Assembly (NCBI GenBank): GCA_024220505.1
Contig: JAKZZE010000001.1
Coordinates: 1,240,001-1,304,000, forward strand
DNA length: 64,000 nt
DNA from: Rhizopus arrhizus
Lineage: Eukaryota; Mucoromycota; Mucoromycetes; Mucorales; Rhizopodaceae
Reading direction: 5' to 3'
Position 1 is the first letter of the stretch. Each line of letters opens with the position of its first letter. A program made the translations under genes and the position numbers. The notes below the pieces were generated by a model that was given only the letters and a program-made list of their open reading frames with translations, did no database searches and was not told the origin of the DNA. Positions 57,672 through 64,000 of this stretch are shown here, piece by piece.

Positions 57672-57813
57672 TTTAAAGCAAAAAAGGGAAAGGAGAAAAA
57701 ATCACAAGAAAAATGTTTTTTCACGTAACAGTGACTGTCTTTATAAAAAAAGAAAGAAACACAAACACCAAAAGATGAGTTTTACTGGTATATAAGATAT
57801 AATAAAGGGTAAA

Positions 57814-59298
57814 TTAAAATGTCTTTTTATGAATGATATCCGGATCTTCTTGATATTCTTCAGCAGAAACCCACATCTTTTTAAAAGTACTAAGAGAAGC
57901 CAAAATAGAACCACCAATCCATGTACTGTATTTTCTTTCAGGGGGAGCGTAAATCTTGATTTTAATGTCCTTTAATGCAAGTCTTTTTATTTCAGACAAA
58001 AGACGTTCGCCAAATCCTTTGCAAAGGGTAGATCCACCGGACAATACTACGTTTGAGTAAAGTGACTTTCTCAAGTCAAGATCTGCGCGGCTAATACAAT
58101 CAACAATTACTTGGTGAATACCAGGATACTCTTCTCCGATTAATTCTGGTTGGAATAAGATTTCTGGTGCTCTAAACCTTTCAGCACCAAGCTATTATAA
58201 AGTAAGCAAGGCGATAATAAATAGATAATGTAGTCATACCTTAATAATATTACCATCAGGTAATGCAAAATCGTCTAATTTACCGCTTGTTTCTTTTTCT
58301 TCCTTTGCTGGGTTTAATGCAATGTAACATGCTTTTTCTTTAATAATACGCACAACCTCCTTTTCTGCTGTTGTATGGAAGTTATAGCCAGATTTTCTTA
58401 ACAAGAGTTGTAGATATTCGGTAACATCTCTTCCTGCAATGTCAACTCTCCGAATAGCATGAGGAATAGCAAATCCTTCATATACAGGTACTGCATGCGT
58501 TACGCCGTCTCCTGAATCAAGCACGATACCTGTCGTTCTACCGGAGGAATACCTATTTTGTTAATATTAGCAAAACAAAAGTCCTTACATATTAGCACTT
58601 TCATTTTTTTTTTTTTTGCTTTTCGGCAGCTTACAAACTTAGTACGGCTTGAATAGAAGTGAATAAAGCAGGAACGTTGAATGTTTCAAAGAAAATTTGA
58701 GCCGCTATATCTCGATTTGTTCGAGGGTTTAAAGGTGCTTCAGTTAACAAAACAGGATGCTTGAGTATAAAGTGAGTTATTATGAATAGCTGGTTAAATG
58801 TCTTTACCTCTTCAGAGAGTGTCTTGAGTTCATCTGTATAAATATATTGCCAGATTCTTTCCATGTCCTCCCAATCAGTGACAATGCCATGTTCAATCGG
58901 ATATCTGATTTTTAATAATCCACGCAAATCTTGTGCTTTTTTGCCAATAAAATTATCTCCTTCAACTGCACCTGCCATAATGCGCACATGTTTTGGCCGG
59001 CCCACCCTTTATAAAAAAGTTAGAAAAACAGATGGCCACTCTATTTCTTCTATTACATAGATGGGAAAAAACATTTAGGTTGCTCTTCTCCAGCAAATCC
59101 TGCTTTAATAACGCCAGAACCCTAAAATAGATGAAAAAAGAGTTTAAACATTATCTATTTGAATTTAAACTGAATTTACATTATCTATCACAACAGGCTG
59201 ATTAGTCAACACCTAAAGAAACAGAGAAAGAACTTAGAAATAGAAATATTTATGAGTATCAAAAGTGAAAAGTATACATCATCAAACTCGGTATTCAT
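57814..59298 (-). CDS. ARP1: Actin-related protein 1 (centractin), seven exons, 377 aa
   Basis: Exons 59298-59278, 59212-59180, 59121-59057, 59006-58808, 58759-58635, 58552-58240 and 58191-57814. The actin fold motifs are present: [90 protein letters not shown] and [20 protein letters not shown]. Specific positions ([19 protein letters not shown]) point to Arp1 rather than actin. Arp1 forms the short filament of dynactin, which carries dynein cargo and nuclei along microtubules. Length matches human centractin (376 aa). At the exon 3/4 join the residue before VGRPK is Met where Tyr is usual. Confidence 0.94.
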
Positions 59299-59409
59299 AT
59301 TTTTGCTCTATTTTGTCCTGAAATAAGAAAAAAAAAAAAAAAGAAAAAAAATTGATAGCTGCCAAAAAATTGAAGAAGTTTTAGCCAATAAATTTTGTTT
59401 ATTCACGCT

Positions 59410-60912
59410 TTAAATGATTTTATGTTTAATTTTCAAAATGTCTCTAAAGGAAGCAGATAATTTATCTTTTTGTAAGTTCTTTCCAATAAGTACGATTTTG
59501 CTTAATACATTTGACTCATCTTCTTCTGAATATCCTTCTTGAATATCATACAAATCTTGTACACCTTGAATGACAAGTCGTTTCTTAGCGTTTGATAAGC
59601 TTTTATCTTTAGGTGGGTAAATGATACCCTTTAATCTCAAAACAGTAACGGGGTCGGCTTCAATGCCTTGAATTTGTTTCTCCCACAATAAATCTTGAAT
59701 CCAATACTCGAGTTGCTCAATTGTTTCTAATTGTTGATCAAATTGTATACAAACAGTTTGCACTTCCTATTTGAAGTTTTTAATTTATGAGGATACTATG
59801 CTTTCCTTTTTGCTTACGTGGCTAATTTCGTGAGCATGCGTATTAATGTGATCGTCCATTTTCTTCGTCTGATGTATGAGGGCGTCTACATTATTTACAT
59901 CATAAGCTTTAATATCAAGTACATAATCCAGAGGAATTTTAGATCTTTCTGTTACAATCATATCTGCTACAGAGTTAATTGAACCTAAATCTGATTGAAG
60001 TTTCTCTAACTCAGCATCAGTAATAAGATCTTTCTTATTGATTACTATACGATCAGCAATAGCTACTTGTCTAAGAAAAACAAAATGTTAAGAATTGCAC
60101 TTTTTCTCTCACTTTCTTTTTTCATTCTACTTGAGTGCCTCGTTCATCATCATATCCTTCTTTTCTTCATTCAAGTAATCTTTGATATGTTTAGCATCGA
60201 CAAGCGTTACAATGCCATCCAAGTAAATTTCACTTCCTAACCCATCATCTAACCAAAACATGGAAGCAATTGGGCCTGGATCTGCAAGACCACTTGTTTC
60301 TAATAAGATATAATCAAACTTTCCTCTTTTTTCCATCAAATTTTCTATGGCTTTTACACCCACATCTCTGAAGATACTGTGAATAACTCCTGCATGATTT
60401 TATATTTGCTTTTACTTTGTGGAACAACATAAGCATCCGTTTCTTAATTCTAGCCATTCTTCATATAAATTGCCGTCTTGATTGACTGAAAGGCTCTTTT
60501 CAATGTCACTGCCTTTTGTTGAATATAGTTAGTGGTTTGTATTATTGTAGAAAACGATAGGACTTTACTGTCTCCAAATTCGTTTAAAATAACTGCAATT
60601 TTTTTCTCGTGTTTTTCGGTCAAAATATAATTTAATAAGGTGGTTTTACCGCTACCCAAAAAACCTAATAAAAGAAAAACGTATTTAATTGTGCCCTTTT
60701 GTGTTTAAATTCATTCTTTACGAACCTGTAACAATGGTTACTGGTATTTTTCGTTTTGTTTCAGTGGCCACCTGCTCTACTGTTTTTTCACTATAACAAA
60801 CGTATGTATATATTCCCAAAATTATGCCATATAAGTGCTCTTCTTTTTAAGATATTTACCTATTGCTAATTGCTGGTACAAGTTCTGGAATATCGTCGAA
60901 ACCCTCTGACAT
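59410..60912 (-). CDS. ZNG1-type zinc chaperone GTPase (CobW family), seven exons, 385 aa
   Basis: Exons 60912-60860, 60790-60726, 60664-60569, 60512-60416, 60367-60131, 60070-59818 and 59766-59410. Walker A is GFLGSGKT (about residues 40-47); the metal-binding GCLCC motif is at about 96-100; Walker B/switch is [11 protein letters not shown] and the guanine motif is INKKDL. The CobW C-terminal domain follows ([24 protein letters not shown]). ZNG1 delivers zinc to methionine aminopeptidase 1 via an N-terminal CPELVP motif. Here the matching sequence is DDIPELVP, with Ile in place of Cys. It shares a 163-bp divergent promoter with Rpt3. Assignment to the eukaryotic CobW/ZNG1 family is secure. 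Confidence 0.92.
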
Positions 60913-61075
60913 TACAATAAAGAATAAAAGATGTTCTGCTAGTTCAACTGTCACAAAGACGTCTAGCGCGGCATTTAAAATCAACTCAGTGATGACGTTT
61001 TCGTGAAAGCTGTTGACGCGTTGCTTAATATTTTTCTCCTTTTTTTTTGCATCAAAGAAAAAGTAATTTTTAATC
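60913..61075. promoter_or_regulatory. Divergent promoter of ZNG1-like gene and Rpt3
   Basis: Only 163 bp separate the two start codons. No clear TATA box is seen on either strand. Sequence near the middle contains tcagtgatgacgttttcg, with a TGACG core. Co-expression of the two genes is possible but not shown. Confidence 0.5.
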
Positions 61076-62433
61076 ATGGAGGAAATTGGCATTCAAATTA
61101 AACCGGAAGTGAGTAAAGGGGCGAGAATAAATGTTAAACAAATAATTGATGCATTTATTTTAAAGGCGAAAGATACCAGTAACTCTCTTCTTTCCAAAGT
61201 TGGACCGCTTGAAGATTTATCGGAAAAGGATTTATATGTTAAATTAAAGAAACTTCAAAGAGACATTGAATTTATTGAGCTTCAAGAAGAATACATTAAG
61301 GATGAACAAAAGAATTTGAAAAGAGAACTTGTTCGAGCACAAGAAGAAGTGAAACGCATCAAATCAGTTCCACTTGTGCTTGGTCAATTCTTGGAACCCA
61401 TCGATCAACACACCGGTATTGTCGGCTCCACAACAGGTTCGAATTACGTTGTTCGCATCCTGAGTACAATCGATCGTGAATTGTTAAAACCAAGTTCTTC
61501 AGTTGCTTTACACCGCCATTCAAATGCACTTGTTGACGTTTTACCACCAGAAGCTGACAGCAGCATTGCACTTTTAGGAGCAGATGAGAAACCTGATGTA
61601 GCTTATTCAGATGTGGGTGGTTTGGATATCCAAAAACAAGAGATTCGTGAAGCCGTGGAATTACCTTTGACTCACTTTGATCTTTATCGTCAAATTGGTA
61701 TTGACCCACCAAGAGGTGTTCTCTTGTATGGTCCTCCAGGTACAGGTAAAACAATGCTCGTGAAAGCTGTGGCGCATCATACGACAGCCAGCTTCATTCG
61801 TGTAGTTGGATCAGAATTTGTTCAAAAATATCTTGGTGAAGGCCCTCGTATGGTTCGTGATGTATTTAGGTTGGCTCGCGAGAATTCTCCTTCCATTGTT
61901 TTTATTGATGAAATTGATGCTATTGCTACAAAACGTTTTGATGCACAAACAGGTGCTGATAGAGAAGTACAACGTATTTTACTTGAATTGCTTAATCAAA
62001 TGGACGGCTTTGATCAAACCTCAAATGTCAAAGTTATTATGGCAACCAATCGTGCAGACACATTAGATCCCGCTTTGCTGCGTCCTGGGCGTCTTGATAG
62101 AAAGATTGAATTCCCTACACCAGATCGTCGTCAAAAGCGTCTTATTTTCCAAACAATTACATCAAAGATGAACTTGTCGGAGGAAGTTGATTTAGAAGAT
62201 TGTAAATTGTTTAATAGAAAAATGGAGGGAAAGTGGGAAAGTGACTAATATCTTTTTCTATAGTTGTTTCACGACCTGACAAATTATCTGGAGCAGAAAT
62301 CGCAGCCATTTGTCAAGAAGCTGGTATGCACGCAGTTAGAAAGAATCGTTATGTTATTTTGAACAAAGATTTGGAAAAAGGATACAAGGCTAATGTAAAA
62401 AAGGAAGATTCAAACTTTGACTTTTATAAATAA
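61076..62433 (+). CDS. RPT3: 26S proteasome regulatory ATPase Rpt3, two exons, 431 aa
   Basis: Exons 61076-62201 and 62264-62433. The N-terminal coiled coil ([20 protein letters not shown]) leads to the OB domain ([20 protein letters not shown]) and the AAA+ domain: Walker A GPPGTGKT at about residue 219, Walker [15 protein letters not shown], and the arginine fingers in [15 protein letters not shown]. The C-terminus ends DFYK; a hydrophobic-Tyr-X (HbYX) end, here F-Y-K, is the Rpt3 signature for docking into the 20S ring. Rpt3 (Psmc4) unfolds ubiquitinated substrates. Its long first exon contrasts with the intron-dense neighbours. Confidence 0.97.
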
Positions 62434-63263
62434 AAAAAAAAGGGAGAAAAATACATTGGAATTTCATCTTTTTGATCCTTCAATCTGTACCTGTGATTTA
62501 TTATTTGCTGCAGTAAATCTATTATTACATTTCTATAGTATTGGAGCTAATATATTTTTCAACTAGTTTGAAATGAGCGGGATAATTCAGAATTTATAGC
62601 CGTCTTATTTTTTTGGCTGGAAGAAAATACTAATAAAGAAGTTTTGGGAAAAACTAAAGTTAATTCCTTTTATTTAATAAAGATACGTTAAGTATTTATA
62701 TCTTTTTGTTAAACTAATTATTCTTCCAGAATTATCTTTGCAAACGAGATATATCAATTATATTGAAGTATTTTCAATGGCAGACTCAGTCTCGCGACAA
62801 GTCTAATGAGACTTCTTACTGAACTTTTTGCTTCTTTGTTTCGAAATACAAGCTTTTATGTCTTTTGAAAGAAAAGAAAGACTGTTTTTATTGATCAGAG
62901 GAGATAAATGTGTCTTTTGGTGATATTGTTTGTATACAACAGAAGCGTTGTAGATGAATAGAGCGATGCAGTTATTGATATTTCTTTTTTGTTATTAATT
63001 TTGGAATAATTAAATGCTATACATGCTACATAGGCTTTAAATTTATAGCTTCCCTGATTATAATCTAATTATTTGTGCACCTAAAAAAGAAACGGTTATT
63101 TCATTTTTATTTATTTGAGACTCCTTTCCAGAAAATAAAAGCAAACTTTATGCAGCACTATCAGAGCTGAGTAGAAAAAAAAAGTTGAAAATAGATTACT
63201 TTTCTTTCTTGCTATTCTTTTCTAATTCTCTACATTTTTATTACTACTTCATAATTCAAAACT
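62434..63263. other. Intergenic, 830 bp
   Basis: AT-rich, with no supported gene. It contains the Rpt3 3' UTR and the promoter of the right-edge gene. Confidence 0.6.
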
Positions 63264-63990
63264 ATGCCATCCAACTATAGCAACGTACCTACTCGATCTT
63301 CTTTACGTAAATATTCTCTTTCTCATGTTCCTTTACCTGTCTATCTTGGTGTGGACATTGAGATCCGTGAAGAAACAACAAGTTACTATTCCATCTCAGT
63401 TCATGATGGATTTTACAGTACAGATTTTTATGAAGGAGAGCTTGTACGCCATAATCCACATAATAAAGCACCCGAGGAAATGATCAAAGAGGCCTTGGTA
63501 AAGCTGACAGAAATTGTTTCTCTTTATTCTAAAGCTCAAAACTATAAAGTTCAACTGATTGCATGCTCATATGATATTACTCGCGATTTTTTGAAAAAGG
63601 AGGCATATATCATTTCTGAAGAGATGAACATGATGAGTGAATTTTGGAAGCAACTGGATGCTATTCCTTTTCAAGTACACACCAATGGAGCCTCTTCGGA
63701 TGAGCGAGCTAGTGCTGCTGTCAGAAAGGCAGTAATGTGGTAAATTTCTTTTATTTTGTTTTTTGCTCTATAAAGGCGACCGTTTGCTAATACAATGTGC
63801 CTTATCTTTCTTTTGGGCATATTTTAGGCTAAGTCCAATTTATCCGGGTAATTTACCACGTATATCAGTTGGATTTCGTCATGAAGTAAGTTACGCGTAC
63901 TCAACTTTATTATATTAGTTTAAATTAGTTTCTTATATCATTTTTTAGGTTGAAGGTAGATTGCAACGAACATTAACAGTTTCTAGTTAA
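63264..63990 (+). CDS. Conserved-looking protein of unknown function, three exons, 191 aa
   Basis: Exons 63264-63739, 63828-63885 and 63949-63990, in phase with a stop at 63990 inside the window. The sequence starts MPSNYSNVPTRSSLRKYSLS and continues PVYLGVDIEIREETTSYYSI, with a hydrophobic strand-Asp-strand pattern (YLGVDIE) that recalls the first strand of RNase H-like or actin/hexokinase folds. It ends LQRTLTVSS. No catalytic set can be traced beyond that. It is well-formed: balanced composition, good splice sites and no low complexity. So I trust it as a gene, but I cannot name a function. More exons cannot be ruled out. Confidence 0.7.
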
Positions 63991-64000
63991 GCAATTTTTT

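Overview
This is nuclear DNA from a filamentous fungus, very probably a member of the Mucorales (Mucoromycota). The window is AT-rich. Genes carry many short introns, mostly 45-60 bases, with GT...AG ends and CTAAC/TACTAAC-like branch sites. Protein content is eukaryotic and fungal: GPI-anchored chitin deacetylases, a Zn2Cys6-PAS regulator, a Swi1-like protein and dynactin Arp1. Broken copies of a TnpB/Fanzor-like ORF of the kind I associate with Mucorales genomes also occur. The species cannot be named from the sequence alone.

Layout. 1-2940: remains of a Ty3/gypsy retrotransposon (RT-RNase H end, possible integrase remnant, three LTR-like direct repeats). 4053-11938: gene-dense block with a 1-Cys peroxiredoxin, MFS sugar transporter, F-box protein, Mn-type CDF transporter, an MCM2 C-terminal relic and a methyltransferase. 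12023-13420: an 88-bp tandem duplication and a Fanzor-like relic. 14838-20429: SAM-PH protein, Zn2Cys6-PAS factor and PKA catalytic subunit. 20997-22240: a second Fanzor-like relic. 22829-28106: an RNF121-type membrane RING ligase and the ribosomal genes RPS8 and RPL11. 31151-40709: a Ser/Asn-rich protein, a BAG1-like co-chaperone, two divergently oriented chitin deacetylases 4.1 kb apart, and a small secreted Cys-rich peptide gene. 40848-47529: COG1 and a Swi1-like protein. 51618-63990: eIF4G, a Cdt1-like protein, Arp1, the ZNG1 zinc chaperone, proteasome Rpt3 and an unknown protein at the right edge.

Most genes are housekeeping and share no pathway. Some arrangements stand out. Two convergent pairs have stop codons only 22 and 12 bases apart. 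ZNG1 and Rpt3 share a 163-bp divergent promoter. RPS8 and RPL11 lie in tandem, with first coding exons of 4 and 3 bases. The chitin deacetylases are clear paralogues, probably acting at the cell wall.

I found no bacterial-type operon, CRISPR array, tRNA or rRNA. Exon joins were built by hand from splice motifs, reading phase and family similarity; for each multi-exon model given here the phases add up. No database search was run. The most unusual observations are 5-nt and 9-nt microexons, the hidden Cys-rich secreted peptide gene, the transition-only tandem repeat, the Fanzor-like relics, a Swi1 homologue without a visible ARID domain, and a ZNG1 whose CPELVP motif lacks its cysteine.
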